A stretch of 12,213 bases of DNA, taken from the NCBI GenBank assembly GCA_964631255.1, contig CAZVWS010000055.1:1-12213 (forward strand), read 5' to 3'. The translations under genes were made by a program, and so were the position numbers. Below, in pieces: positions 1 to 8,811 of this stretch. A model generated the notes under the pieces. The model saw nothing but the letters and a program-made list of their open reading frames with translations. It was not told where the DNA came from and ran no database searches. How positions within the stretch are numbered: position 1 is the stretch's first letter; the number at the start of each line of letters is the position of its first letter. This DNA is from JBGZFC01 sp964631255 (GTDB lineage: Bacteria; Bacteroidota; Bacteroidia; Bacteroidales; Dysgonomonadaceae).

Positions 1-47
1 TATAATATTGTTTTTTGTCTGAAATACAAAACAATAAACTTAAAAAA

Positions 48-96
48 AATCTCATCCGTCAGACCTAAAATAGACCTGATAGATGAGATTTTTTAT
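48..96. terminator. Bidirectional intrinsic terminator after the DUF2723 gene
   Basis: A 9-bp perfect stem pairs AATCTCATC (48-56) with GATGAGATT (82-90). The region between the arms holds a further short TCAG/CTGA pairing. On the minus strand the stem is followed by a T run (the A run at 42-49 on plus), and on the plus strand it is followed by TTTTTT. It begins about 17 bases past the stop of the minus-strand membrane-protein gene, so it most likely ends that transcript and could also stop anything converging from the left. Confidence 0.85.
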
Positions 97-112
97 TGTT
101 ATTACAAAACCT

Positions 113-3100
113 CTATCCTTGGGCTGCGCTACCGTACTCTTGGAGTAATTTGGGACTATACTTTTGCATCATTTGCAACGTACTTTGCATCACGTTTTCT
201 TCAAGCGTAAGCTCCTCGGTTTGCTCTTCTTCATTCATATAATAACCGCGAATTGCGCTATCTGTCAACTCTTTCAATATGAAATCACCAATATACGCGA
301 TGCCGCTATTGTAGCTCAACTCTGCCAATTTTATCAACTCCTGCGATATAGCAGTATATTTTTCTCTATCAAACTCCTGATAAACAGTTGCTAACAAAAG
401 TTTTTGGTTTATACTGCCATAAATATCCACAATGGCTTTGTCCATTTGAATTGGAGAAAGACGGTAGTACCAATCGAGGTTTTTATCCAGTCGTTCCTCA
501 ATTCCTTGCAGCAAATCTGTGGCTTTTTTGTTTTCGTTTATCCTATAATAAGCTCTGCCAAACATAATTCCATCGGTAACAAAAGGCACAGCCGAAGCAG
601 GCATTACCGACAAACTCTTATCGAGTGCGGCAAGCGCTTTGTCATTTTTACCTTCCGAAATCAATGATTCAACCAGTAAATTGAACGACATGCGGAATGT
701 AGAAATCATCCGGCGACACGTTTCATCCAAATAGATATTGGGATTGCTTTCTAACCCACCCCATTTGAATTTATTCATCATATTGTCGTATGTTCTCTCC
801 GTGTTCACAGCCTGACTTTGCGGCACACCCGGCACAACTTGGTAAGTGAGTCCGGTGAGCGAGAAGTTTTTCTCTTGCAAATTCATATACAAATCTCTAT
901 CTACCGTGATGGCAAAAGCCATTGGTCTGGACCAGTTTGCATCGTTCACGTTGCTAAGAATTTCTAAGAACATGAGGTCGATACGTCTTAGCGATTGTTT
1001 TCCACCCAAGTTCAGATACATTTTATCGGATGGTTTCGAGTTGATGCTTCTCCAATTGATTTTTGTAGTATCTACATCGAGCGAGAATACACGACCGGGA
1101 ACAATTTGCAAATCGGTAATTCCGAACGGGTTGTGCGGGGTTGTATTCTTTCCGGTGCGGAAATTGGACATGGTTTGTCGCAACGAAACAGTATCTTTAA
1201 ACACGTTTGTATCGTAATATTGTCCGTACGACATAATAGGTACGTCGTTGCGTTTCAATGTTTCTTTAATCTCGCTATCCGAAATCACGTAAGCAATATC
1301 TCCCGCTTCGCTCCAATATCTATCTCTGGACCATTGGATAGGCAATGGAGCCGACTCGTATGCCGGTCTCACCAATTGATCAACATACCACTCTGTTTGC
1401 AAAAAGCTGAGGTTGGTAGCACGCACATCGGTTCGATAGCCTTCGGTTTCTTGCACATACCACAGCGGGTAAGTATCGTTATCGCCATTGCAAAAGAGAA
1501 TGCCGTTGGGTTCTACCGAATCCAGATAATTCATACCGGTATCTCTTGCCAATGTACGTCCCGAACGGTCGTGGTCGTCCCAAGTCTGGCTAACCATTTG
1601 TATGGGAACCAACAAGCAAACCAGCGTGGTGAGCGATGCCGCCAAAGTTGTATTTTTGATGTATTTTCGTACGAAACGACCTATTCCTGCCACCCCGATA
1701 CCAATCCAAATAGCAAATGCGTAGAACGAGCCGGCGTAGGCATAGTCTCGTTCGCGGGGTTCGTATGGTGTTTGGTTGAGATAGAGAACAATGGCAAGAC
1801 CTGTCATGAAAAACAGGAGAAACACGATGAAGAAACTCTGTGTCCCTTTGTTTTTCAAATTAACTTGATAAATGATACCGATAATTCCTAAAATAAGCGG
1901 TAGCAGATAAAACTTGTTTCGTCCTTTGTTATCGGCAATTTCGGGTGCAATATTATCCTGTGGTCCCAGCCCGATGGCTTGGTCAATAAACGCGATGCCG
2001 GTCATCCAATTTCCTTTGGTCATACCTCCATCGCCTTGGATATCATTTTGTCTGCCCGCAAAATTCCACATAAAATATCGCCAATACATGTAATTTATTT
2101 GGTATCCGAACAGGAATTTCAAGTTCTGGAAAAAGGAGGGTTGCGTATTTCTATCTACAACACCACCCCAAATTTCGTATCCGCGAATATGGTTTCCAAA
2201 ACCGGGTTTCGCCGGGTTAGAGTGCATGCGCGGGAACAGCATGGTGTTGGTGTATTTATATGTAGGATAAGAAGTTACTTCGTATTTGTCTTTTTGGTCG
2301 GGCGAAGTTTTAATTACTCTGCGGTAAGTTTTTGTCTCTTTGGATACCTCGGCATTGCCTTGTCCGTCGCGTTTTACTTGTGAAACATAGGTAGTACCGT
2401 GAAATAGCGGAGTTTGTCCGTATTGTTCCCGGTTGAGATAGCTTCCCAACGAAAAAATATCTTCGGGCGAGTTCAAATCCAATGGTGGATTGGCTGACGA
2501 ACGAATGGGGATAATGGCGTAAGCCGAAAAACCGATGATGATAACCATCAATCCGGACATGGATAGGTTCAGAAAACGGGGATTCAATTTTTTCTTGCCA
2601 TAAACAAGATAAATGGTTGCACCAATCAGCGCCAACCAAATCCAAACACTGCTACTGATAAACAAAATACCGGAAAGTGCCAAGCTCAACACAAACGCGA
2701 GTCGTCCTCTTTGCATACTTCCTTTGGGCGAAACTGTTTCAAAAAGTGCCCAAACAACACTGCTCAACAGCAAGACAATGTACACGATAACGCCCGTATT
2801 GTATCCCATGCCAAGTGTATTGACGAAAAGCAACTCGAACCAGCCGCCAACTTTGGTGAAACCGGGAATGATGCCGTACATCAACACAACAATAAGCGCA
2901 AACGATAGCAAGAGAGCCAACACAACTCCTTTCCACGTGGGATTTTCGTTCTTTTTGTAGTAATAAACCATCACAATGGCAGGAATACATAGCAATCCCA
3001 ACAAGTGAACCCCGATGGAGAGCCCCATGAAGTAAGCGATAAGCACAATCCATTTGTCGGAACCGGGTTTATGCGCGTTGGATTCCCATTTCAAAATGAG

Positions 3101-3580
3101 CCAAAAAACCAACGCCGTGAGCATGGACGAGAATGCGTAAACCTCGCCTTCCACAGCCGAGAACCAGAAAGTATCGGAAAAAGTGTATGCCAAAGCTCCA
3201 ACCATTCCGCTACCAATGATGATGATTGTTTGTCCCAAAGAGGGTGTGTCTTCATCTGACTTCATCACCAATTTGCGAGTGAGGTGCGTGATGGTCCAAA
3301 ACAGGAATAAGATAGTGAAGGCACTCATCAAAGCCGACATGCTATTCACCATTTTCGCAACTTGCGATGGGTCTGAAGTGAATTGGGTAAACAAATTGGC
3401 TACCAACATGAAAATGGGTGCGCCGGGCGGATGCCCTACCTCTAATTTGTATGCCGAAGAGATAAACTCCCCGCAATCCCAAAAGCTGGCGGTGGGTTCT
3501 ATGGTCAGCAAATATACCACTGCGGCAATCAGAAATACGCCCCAACCGGTAATCACGTTAATCAGATTATACTTTCTCAT
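113..3580 (-). CDS. DUF2723 / TMEM260-like multi-pass membrane protein, candidate GT-C O-glycosyltransferase
   Basis: This 1155-residue protein belongs to the DUF2723 family, common as a very large membrane protein in Bacteroidota. The N-terminus carries one membrane segment (about residues 10-28), then the conserved motif SFWDCGEF (32-39) and GHPPGAP (49-55). Roughly ten hydrophobic segments follow up to residue 360, then a long extracytoplasmic stretch (about 365-555), four more segments (about 558-670) with a conserved YEPRERDYAYAGSFYAFA-type motif between them, and a soluble C-terminal half. The last 200 residues look helical and TPR-like. The eukaryotic relative TMEM260 is a protein O-mannosyltransferase, and the acidic residues in the first external loop fit GT-C enzymes. 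A role in protein O-glycosylation at the inner membrane is therefore plausible but inferred. The ATG at 3580 is the natural start, directly before a basic residue and the first membrane helix. The gene stands alone, with a terminator on each side. Confidence 0.9.
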   Translation of the reverse strand: MRKYNLINVITGWGVFLIAAVVYLLTIEPTASFWDCGEFISSAYKLEVGHPPGAPIFMLVANLFTQFTSDPSQVAKMVNSMSALMSAFTILFLFWTITHLTRKLVMKSDEDTPSLGQTIIIIGSGMVGALAYTFSDTFWFSAVEGEVYAFSSMLTALVFWLILKWESNAHKPGSDKWIVLIAYFMGLSIGVHLLGLLCIPAIVMVYYYKKNENPTWKGVVLALLLSFALIVVLMYGIIPGFTKVGGWFELLFVNTLGMGYNTGVIVYIVLLLSSVVWALFETVSPKGSMQRGRLAFVLSLALSGILFISSSVWIWLALIGATIYLVYGKKKLNPRFLNLSMSGLMVIIIGFSAYAIIPIRSSANPPLDLNSPEDIFSLGSYLNREQYGQTPLFHGTTYVSQVKRDGQGNAEVSKETKTYRRVIKTSPDQKDKYEVTSYPTYKYTNTMLFPRMHSNPAKPGFGNHIRGYEIWGGVVDRNTQPSFFQNLKFLFGYQINYMYWRYFMWNFAGRQNDIQGDGGMTKGNWMTGIAFIDQAIGLGPQDNIAPEIADNKGRNKFYLLPLILGIIGIIYQVNLKNKGTQSFFIVFLLFFMTGLAIVLYLNQTPYEPRERDYAYAGSFYAFAIWIGIGVAGIGRFVRKYIKNTTLAASLTTLVCLLVPIQMVSQTWDDHDRSGRTLARDTGMNYLDSVEPNGILFCNGDNDTYPLWYVQETEGYRTDVRATNLSFLQTEWYVDQLVRPAYESAPLPIQWSRDRYWSEAGDIAYVISDSEIKETLKRNDVPIMSYGQYYDTNVFKDTVSLRQTMSNFRTGKNTTPHNPFGITDLQIVPGRVFSLDVDTTKINWRSINSKPSDKMYLNLGGKQSLRRIDLMFLEILSNVNDANWSRPMAFAITVDRDLYMNLQEKNFSLTGLTYQVVPGVPQSQAVNTERTYDNMMNKFKWGGLESNPNIYLDETCRRMISTFRMSFNLLVESLISEGKNDKALAALDKSLSVMPASAVPFVTDGIMFGRAYYRINENKKATDLLQGIEERLDKNLDWYYRLSPIQMDKAIVDIYGSINQKLLLATVYQEFDREKYTAISQELIKLAELSYNSGIAYIGDFILKELTDSAIRGYYMNEEEQTEELTLEENVMQSTLQMMQKYSPKLLQEYGSAAQG

Positions 3581-3634
3581 CGATTTTTATTTTGATTTTT
3601 TTGTTATCAATGCTTTTATATTCACAAATTTGGA

Positions 3635-3642
3635 CAAAGGTA
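3635..3642 (-). promoter_or_regulatory. Candidate Bacteroidota -7 promoter element (TACCTTTG)
   Basis: On the minus strand TACCTTTG matches the Bacteroidota -7 consensus TAnnTTTG and lies about 55 bases before the ATG of the DUF2723 gene. No good TTTG-type -33 element is seen 19-21 bases further upstream. A second match, TAAATTTG, lies just upstream. The location fits, but the evidence is one short motif. Confidence 0.45.
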
Positions 3643-3763
3643 CACAAAACAAATTTATCGGCGTTTTGTTCATTCTCCATTTTTGACTTCGTGTTGTTAA
3701 ATATAATAAAAAATCAAATCAGATTCTTCGTTTTATCACATGATAGTACAAAAACAAAAATAA

Positions 3764-3795
3764 TAACGGCGATGAATGGAAATACACCGCCGTTA
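3764..3795. terminator. Intrinsic terminator downstream of fumarase
   Basis: The 8-bp perfect stem TAACGGCG (3764-3771) pairs with CGCCGTTA (3788-3795) across a 16-base loop. On the minus strand it is followed by a T-rich stretch (complement of the A-rich 3750-3763), and on the plus strand by CATTTTATTTTT. It sits about 40 bases past the fumarase stop, so it should end the fumarase transcript before the DUF2723 promoter. Confidence 0.8.
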
Positions 3796-3832
3796 CATTT
3801 TATTTTTCCCGTATGGAAATGTTATCTGCTGT

Positions 3833-5473
3833 TTAGCTCATGGCACAATTGGGTTGTGTAACTACTTGAAAGAAATCGTTTCCTTTGTCGTCTACCAAAA
3901 TGAAGGCAGGGAAATCTTCAACTTCAATTCTCCAAATAGCTTCCATTCCCAATTCGGGATACTCGATGCACTCCAGGCTCTTGATGCTGTTTTGCGCCAA
4001 CGAGGCTGCCGGGCCGCCAATGCTACCCAAATAGAAACCTCCATGTTTTTTACATGCATCTGTAACCTGCTGACTTCTATTGCCTTTGGCAAGCATAATC
4101 ATACTACCGCCATGCGATTGCAACAAGTCTACGTAAGAGTCCATGCGTCCGGCTGTAGTCGGACCCATAGAGCCGCAAGCATATCCGGCGGGAGTTTTTG
4201 CCGGACCGGCATAATAAATTGGGTGATCTTTCACATATTGTGGCAATCCTTCGCCACGCTCGATACGTTCTTTCAGTTTGGCGTGAGCTATATCGCGTGC
4301 CACAATGATAGTTCCGCTGAGCGACAAACGGGTTGATACCGGGTATTTGGTTAGTTCGGCAAGCAATTCGGACATCGGTCTGTTCAAATCAATTTTTACA
4401 CCACCGCTATCGCCGGCATTGCGCAACGATTCGGGAATCAAACGTGCGGGATTATCTTCCAATTTTTCGAGCCAGATACCGTCTTTGTTTATTTTCGCTT
4501 TTATGTTTCGGTCGGCAGAGCACGATGCACCCATACCAACGGGTACAGAAGCTCCGTGGCGCGACAGGCGAATTACTCGAATATCGTGTGTGAAATATTT
4601 ACCGCCAAATTGTGCTCCAAGTCCAAATTTTTCGGATGCTTTTTTCAATTTTGCTTCCAACTCCACGTCTCTGAATGCGCGTCCATACTCATTACCTTCT
4701 GTAGGCAAGTTATCGTAGTAGCGAGTTGTGGCAAGTTTTAGGGTTTTCAGGTTGGTTTCTACCGATGTTCCTCCAATTACAAAAGCCAAGTGGTATGGCG
4801 GACAAGCGGCTGTACCGAGTGTTTTCATCTTTTCGATTAAGAAATTTTCTAACACATCGGGCGAGAGCAACGCTTTTGTTTCTTGATAAAGGAATGTTTT
4901 GTTTGCCGAACCACCGCCTTTTGCCAAGCATAAAAAGCGATATTCGCTTCCTTGCGTTGCATAAAGGTCTATTTGCGCGGGCAAATTGGTTCCGGTATTT
5001 ACCTCGTCATACATGTTGAAAGCTGCATTTTGTGAGTAACGCAAATTTTCGTTCACGAATGTGTTGTAAACGCCACGAGAAAGTGCTTCGGCATCGTTGC
5101 CTTCGGTCCAAACGTTTTGTCCTTTATGACCCATGATAATTGCCGTGCCGGTATCTTGGCAGAAGGGCAAAATACCTTTTGCCGAAATTTCGGCGTTACG
5201 CAGAAGGGCGAGAGCTACATATTTGTCGTTGTCGCTGGCTTCGGGGTCTTCCAATATTTTTGCCAATTGTTCCTGGTGCGACGTACGCAGTAGAAATTCG
5301 GCATCGCGAAACGCGTGTTGCGCCAATAAGGTAAGTGCTTCGGGAGCAACTTTCAGTATTTCTTTTCCTTCAAATTGTGATACAGATACATGCTCTTTGG
5401 TGAGAAGATAATACTCTGTTTTGTCTTCCGACATGGGAAAAGGTTCTTGATAATGAAATGGTTTTGTTGCCAT
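3833..5473 (-). CDS. fumA: Class I fumarate hydratase ([4Fe-4S], FumA/FumB type)
   Basis: This 546-residue enzyme interconverts fumarate and malate with an oxygen-sensitive [4Fe-4S] cluster, in the TCA cycle or the reductive branch to succinate used by anaerobic Bacteroidales. The N-terminal catalytic domain (about 1-340) shows the three family cysteines: C105 in FCQDTGT, C224 in TAACPPYH and C318 in GASCSADRN. These are the same positions as the cluster ligands of E. coli FumA. The substrate-binding and cap region includes IRLSRHGASVPVGMGAS. The C-terminal swivel domain (about 370-546) has LSGTIIVARDIAHAKL, YYAGPAKTPAGYACGSMGPT and the GRMDSYVDLL segment. The length matches the single-chain two-domain form, unlike the split two-subunit form of many archaea and bacteria. 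The ATG at 5473 is the only start consistent with the family N-terminus. The gene is monocistronic, with its own promoter candidate and terminator. FumA versus FumB naming is not resolvable from sequence. Confidence 0.96.
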   Translation of the reverse strand: MATKPFHYQEPFPMSEDKTEYYLLTKEHVSVSQFEGKEILKVAPEALTLLAQHAFRDAEFLLRTSHQEQLAKILEDPEASDNDKYVALALLRNAEISAKGILPFCQDTGTAIIMGHKGQNVWTEGNDAEALSRGVYNTFVNENLRYSQNAAFNMYDEVNTGTNLPAQIDLYATQGSEYRFLCLAKGGGSANKTFLYQETKALLSPDVLENFLIEKMKTLGTAACPPYHLAFVIGGTSVETNLKTLKLATTRYYDNLPTEGNEYGRAFRDVELEAKLKKASEKFGLGAQFGGKYFTHDIRVIRLSRHGASVPVGMGASCSADRNIKAKINKDGIWLEKLEDNPARLIPESLRNAGDSGGVKIDLNRPMSELLAELTKYPVSTRLSLSGTIIVARDIAHAKLKERIERGEGLPQYVKDHPIYYAGPAKTPAGYACGSMGPTTAGRMDSYVDLLQSHGGSMIMLAKGNRSQQVTDACKKHGGFYLGSIGGPAASLAQNSIKSLECIEYPELGMEAIWRIEVEDFPAFILVDDKGNDFFQVVTQPNCAMS

Positions 5474-5508
5474 AATAGATAAATAAAATATATTTTTTGT
5501 GTATGCTA

Positions 5509-5516
5509 CAAAATTA
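5509..5516 (-). promoter_or_regulatory. Candidate -7 promoter element for fumarase (TAATTTTG)
   Basis: TAATTTTG on the minus strand fits TAnnTTTG and lies 35 bases before the fumarase ATG, a normal leader length. The upstream -33 element is weak: only T-rich sequence is found at the expected spacing. Confidence 0.5.
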
Positions 5517-5598
5517 CAAAGAAAAAGCGTGATAGAGAAACATTCACAATAGAAAATATTTTTCGTCTCTCTCTCGCCAAGTAAATTTTCCGCGGCGG

Positions 5599-7935
5599 TT
5601 AGCCGATTATTTCAAATTTGGCAAATTTGAGCAGCAACTGTTTCCGTCCTGCCGAATCAAAATCGACAAACGCACGCTTATCGTTGCCCGACATCTCTAC
5701 TTCCATCACCGTGCCGCGACCAAATCGTTCGTGCAAAATAATATTCCCTACAGCCAAACTATTTGCCTCTTCCGATAGTTTTGCCGACGAAACCGCATTG
5801 GACTGCTGCAATGGTTTGAGTTTTTGCGTAGTGGAGCGAGATGATAGCGAGCGAGTTGCATTTTGAAGCATCTCGTTTCTCGCGTTATCGGCATGCAATT
5901 TCATCGATTCCCAAAAGCCCTGCTTGTTATCAGAATGAAGTGTTCCACTCTCCATTTGAAGAAATTTCTCGTCGATATCTTTCAAAAATTGGCTTTCGCG
6001 AGAGGGATTTATCACGCCATTTTTGAACCTACTTTTGGCAAACGAAAGTGTGCAGGAAACGCCCGACCGGGTGATTGCCACATAAAACAGACGCCGCTCC
6101 TCTTCCAACCCGCGCGGTTCATATTTTGCCATGGCAGAGGGGAATAGGTCTTCCTCCATGCCAACAACAAAAACGTGTTTAAACTCCAATCCTTTCGATG
6201 AGTGCACCGTCATCAGGGTAACTTTATCGTTGTCATCGCCTGGCGACAAATCCTGGTCGGTGAGCAACGATACTTCCGATAGGAAATCAATCAGCGCCAC
6301 ATCCTCTTCGCCTTGCTCCAACATGCCCGAAACGAACTCATTAATCGCGTTGAGCAACTCTTGTATGTTTTGTGCCCTACTCATCCCTTCGGGAGTCATA
6401 TCGGTGTAAGATTCCTGCCCAATGCCGGATTGTTTTATAATTAACTGCGCCAAATCCAGGGCGTTGAGTTGTTGGTTTTGCTCAATAAAACCGGCAATCA
6501 ACGATTGAAAAGCAGCTAGTTTTTTCGCTGTACCCGCATTCACATCCAGATTATATTCCGGAGGATTGCTGATTATTTGCCACATACTGACACCGTGTAG
6601 TTGCGCTGCAGCACTTACTTTGCCAATGGTTACGTCGCCAATGCCGCGTGTGGGATAATTGACCACTCGGCGAAAAGCTGTTTCGTCGTTCGGATTCACA
6701 ACAAGTCGGAAATAACTGATTACATCCTTAATCTCTTTGCGTTGGTAGAAAGAGGTACCGCCAAAAATCCGATACGGAATATTTTTCTTGCGCAATGCCT
6801 CTTCAAAAATTCGTGATTGGGCATTGGTTCGATACAAAATGGCAAAATCGCCATAAGAGTCGTGCTTTTCGTAACGCATTCGGGCTATTTTGTTGGAGAC
6901 AATCAGCCCCTCCTCAAAGTCTGAAAACGCGCTAAGAAGCTCGATGCGCTCGCCCACTTCATTTTCGGAAAACACATTTTTAAAAATCTGTTCCTTGTTT
7001 TTCTTTATCAAACTATTGGCAGCATTCACTATATTTTGCGTGGAGCGATAGTTTTGTTCCAATTTAAAAATCCGGGTTTCGGGATAGGAGTTTTTGAATT
7101 TCAAGATGTTGTCTATATTGGCACCACGAAACGAGTAGATACTTTGCGCATCGTCGCCCACCACACACACGCGGTGGTGCGCATCGGCAAGTTGCTTCAC
7201 AATGAGATGTTGTGCAAAATTGGTATCTTGGTACTCATCCACCAAAATGTACTGAAACTGGTTGCGGTATTTTTCCAAAATTTGGGGATTATCTCTAAAC
7301 AAAATATTGGTATAGAGCAGCAAATCGTCAAAATCCATGGCGTTGGATTGTCGCAACCGACTTTGGTAACGCTGGTACACTTCAAACAGTTGCGGTCGTT
7401 TTACCGAACGGTCATATTGCAACAATTCGCTATTTTGCACATACATTTTGGGTGTAATAAGTGCATTTTTCGCTCTCGAAATCTGGTTGTGAACCGTTCC
7501 GGCTTTGTATATTTTGTCGTCCAGGTTCATCTCTCGCACAATGAGACGAATCAAATTGGCTGAATCGGAAGAATCGGAAATGGTAAACCCTTTTTGAAAA
7601 CCGATTGCCTCGGCTTCATTGCGCAGAATGCGAGAGAAAATGGAGTGAAATGTTCCCATCCACAAACGTCGTGCTTTTTTTTCGCCCACTACCTCGGCAA
7701 TGCGCTCTTTCATTTCGCGTGCCGCTTTGTTGGTAAAGGTAAGTGCCAGCACATAATAGGGCGGCAAACCTTGCTCCAAAAGATAGGCTATTTTGTAAGT
7801 CAGCACACGTGTTTTTCCTGAGCCGGCTCCGGCAATAACCAAAGAGGGACCGGTGCAAAACTCCACAGCAGCACGCTGAGGTTCATTGAGTTGTGCAAGT
7901 AGTTTGGAGATATTATCGTTTTGGGTTGGTTGCAT
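5599..7935 (-). CDS. ATP-dependent DNA helicase, PcrA/UvrD type (SF1A)
   Basis: This 778-residue protein is a superfamily 1A 3'-to-5' DNA helicase of the UvrD/PcrA group, acting in nucleotide-excision and mismatch repair and in clearing stalled forks or transcription complexes. Motifs in order are: Q-motif LNEPQ (16-20), Walker A GAGSGKT (36-42), motif Ia LALTFTNKAAREM (63-75), Walker B VDEYQDT (232-238), motif III GDDAQSIYSFRGA (260-272), motif IV QNYRST (294-299), motif V TLMTVHSSKGLEFKHVFVVG (about 570-590) and motif VI FYVAITRS (about 627). After a variable linker the C-terminus ends in a Tudor-like module (GRGTVMEVE ... AFVDFDSAGRKQLLLKFAKFEII), which in PcrA/UvrD contacts RNA polymerase. 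The length is normal for the family. The ATG at 7935 is the only sensible start, since the next Met lies beyond Walker A. The choice of pcrA or uvrD as a name is arbitrary here. Confidence 0.96.
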   Translation of the reverse strand: MQPTQNDNISKLLAQLNEPQRAAVEFCTGPSLVIAGAGSGKTRVLTYKIAYLLEQGLPPYYVLALTFTNKAAREMKERIAEVVGEKKARRLWMGTFHSIFSRILRNEAEAIGFQKGFTISDSSDSANLIRLIVREMNLDDKIYKAGTVHNQISRAKNALITPKMYVQNSELLQYDRSVKRPQLFEVYQRYQSRLRQSNAMDFDDLLLYTNILFRDNPQILEKYRNQFQYILVDEYQDTNFAQHLIVKQLADAHHRVCVVGDDAQSIYSFRGANIDNILKFKNSYPETRIFKLEQNYRSTQNIVNAANSLIKKNKEQIFKNVFSENEVGERIELLSAFSDFEEGLIVSNKIARMRYEKHDSYGDFAILYRTNAQSRIFEEALRKKNIPYRIFGGTSFYQRKEIKDVISYFRLVVNPNDETAFRRVVNYPTRGIGDVTIGKVSAAAQLHGVSMWQIISNPPEYNLDVNAGTAKKLAAFQSLIAGFIEQNQQLNALDLAQLIIKQSGIGQESYTDMTPEGMSRAQNIQELLNAINEFVSGMLEQGEEDVALIDFLSEVSLLTDQDLSPGDDNDKVTLMTVHSSKGLEFKHVFVVGMEEDLFPSAMAKYEPRGLEEERRLFYVAITRSGVSCTLSFAKSRFKNGVINPSRESQFLKDIDEKFLQMESGTLHSDNKQGFWESMKLHADNARNEMLQNATRSLSSRSTTQKLKPLQQSNAVSSAKLSEEANSLAVGNIILHERFGRGTVMEVEMSGNDKRAFVDFDSAGRKQLLLKFAKFEIIG

Positions 7936-7940
7936 GGTTG

Positions 7941-7971
7941 CAAAAGTACAAAATAGACGTTATATAACAAA
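7941..7971 (-). promoter_or_regulatory. Strong Bacteroidota-type promoter for the helicase gene
   Basis: Read on the minus strand, TTTG (7968-7971), a 19-base spacer and TACTTTTG (7941-7948) match the Bacteroidales -33/-7 consensus (TTTG, 19-21 bases, TAnnTTTG). The -7 box ends only 5 bases before the ATG at 7935, so the predicted start of transcription falls on or next to the start codon. The -33 box overlaps the T tract of the upstream terminator. Confidence 0.6.
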
Positions 7972-8000
7972 AAAACCGCTCTCGTGCGAAAGCGGTTTTT
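7971..8000. terminator. Bidirectional terminator between sigma factor and helicase genes
   Basis: The perfect 10-bp stem AAAAACCGCT (7971-7980) pairs with AGCGGTTTTT (7991-8000) across a 10-base loop. On the minus strand the hairpin is followed by a run of T, so it should end the sigma-factor transcript 38 bases after its stop. The stem also carries T residues on the plus side, so it can work both ways. Confidence 0.88.
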
Positions 8001-8037
8001 AGATTATTTATATCGTTTTTTCGGAAAATACAATTGC

Positions 8038-8556
8038 TTATTCCGCATAGTATCTGAAATCTTTCAACATCTCTTGCAATCTTTTTCTGGCGAAAAAAAT
8101 TCGGCTTTTTACGGTTCCGATAGGAAGACCCAAATGTTGTGCGATTTCCTCGTATTTATAGCCGGACACGTGCATAGAGAACGGGATTTTATACTCCTCG
8201 GTGAAGCTGGAGATAGCTTTGTTTATCTCTTTGATGGTGTATGCTCCGTCGGGAGTATCAAAACCGGAATCTTGCGGCAAGTTTAGATGATAAAGATTTT
8301 CTGTTTTATCGATAATAGTTTGACTTCTAACAATCTTACGGTAATTATTTACAAAGATATTGTGCATGATGGTGAATACCCAACCTTTGAAATTTACGTT
8401 TTCGTAATACTTCTCTTTATTATCTAATACGCGTAGTGTTGTTTCCTGAAGTAAGTCTTTTGCTTCTTCTCTGTCTGCAGTAAGTGTGAGAGCAAAATTG
8501 TACATATTATCCTGCAAGCCTAATAATCTGTTTTCAAATGAGCTAATCAGTTTCAT
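8038..8556 (-). CDS. RNA polymerase sigma-70 family factor, ECF subfamily
   Basis: This 172-residue protein has the two-domain layout of an extracytoplasmic-function sigma factor. Region 2 (about 15-75) includes the -10-recognition and core-binding helices (DREEAKDLLQETTLRVL, then FKGWVFTIMHNIFVNNYRK). A short linker (about 80-110) follows, then region 4 (about 110-165), a helix-turn-helix with YEEIAQHLGLPIGTVKSRI that reads the -35 element. The length is typical. The ATG at 8556 gives the usual short N-terminus. No anti-sigma gene, receptor or partner lies next to it: the downstream neighbour is the unrelated helicase behind a terminator. It is therefore likely regulated at its own promoter or by a distant or no anti-sigma factor. 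Many Bacteroidales carry similar stand-alone ECF factors. The regulon cannot be read from the sequence. Confidence 0.93.
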   Translation of the reverse strand: MKLISSFENRLLGLQDNMYNFALTLTADREEAKDLLQETTLRVLDNKEKYYENVNFKGWVFTIMHNIFVNNYRKIVRSQTIIDKTENLYHLNLPQDSGFDTPDGAYTIKEINKAISSFTEEYKIPFSMHVSGYKYEEIAQHLGLPIGTVKSRIFFARKRLQEMLKDFRYYAE

Positions 8557-8639
8557 AATGTAAGTTTTTTATTGTGTTAAGTAACATTTTGAATGTTTTT
8601 AATACATAATTGTTTCAAAAATCATTCTCGTACATGTTA

Positions 8640-8670
8640 CAAATTTAAGAATATTATTTTGTTAACACAA
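8640..8670 (-). promoter_or_regulatory. Candidate promoter for the ECF sigma gene
   Basis: On the minus strand TTG (8668-8670), a 20-base spacer and TAAATTTG (8640-8647) match the housekeeping Bacteroidota -33/-7 consensus. This predicts transcription starting near 8633 and a leader of about 75 bases before the ATG at 8556. The match to the housekeeping type suggests the gene is not solely self-activated. Confidence 0.55.
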
Positions 8671-8811
8671 CTTTTTTTACAAAAAAATCGGGCTTATTTC
8701 ACCAACAAATAACTAAAAATAGCTATTATTTGCTATATTTCAGCGTATTAACTTAAAATAGGGCTGGGGATTTTTGCCCCACTATGGGTTATAAATAATA
8801 TCTATCAACCT

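Noticed and set aside
995..1891. A 298-residue plus-strand open frame
   Set aside because: It lies entirely antisense to the DUF2723 gene, has no recognisable domain and a composition expected of a shadow frame.
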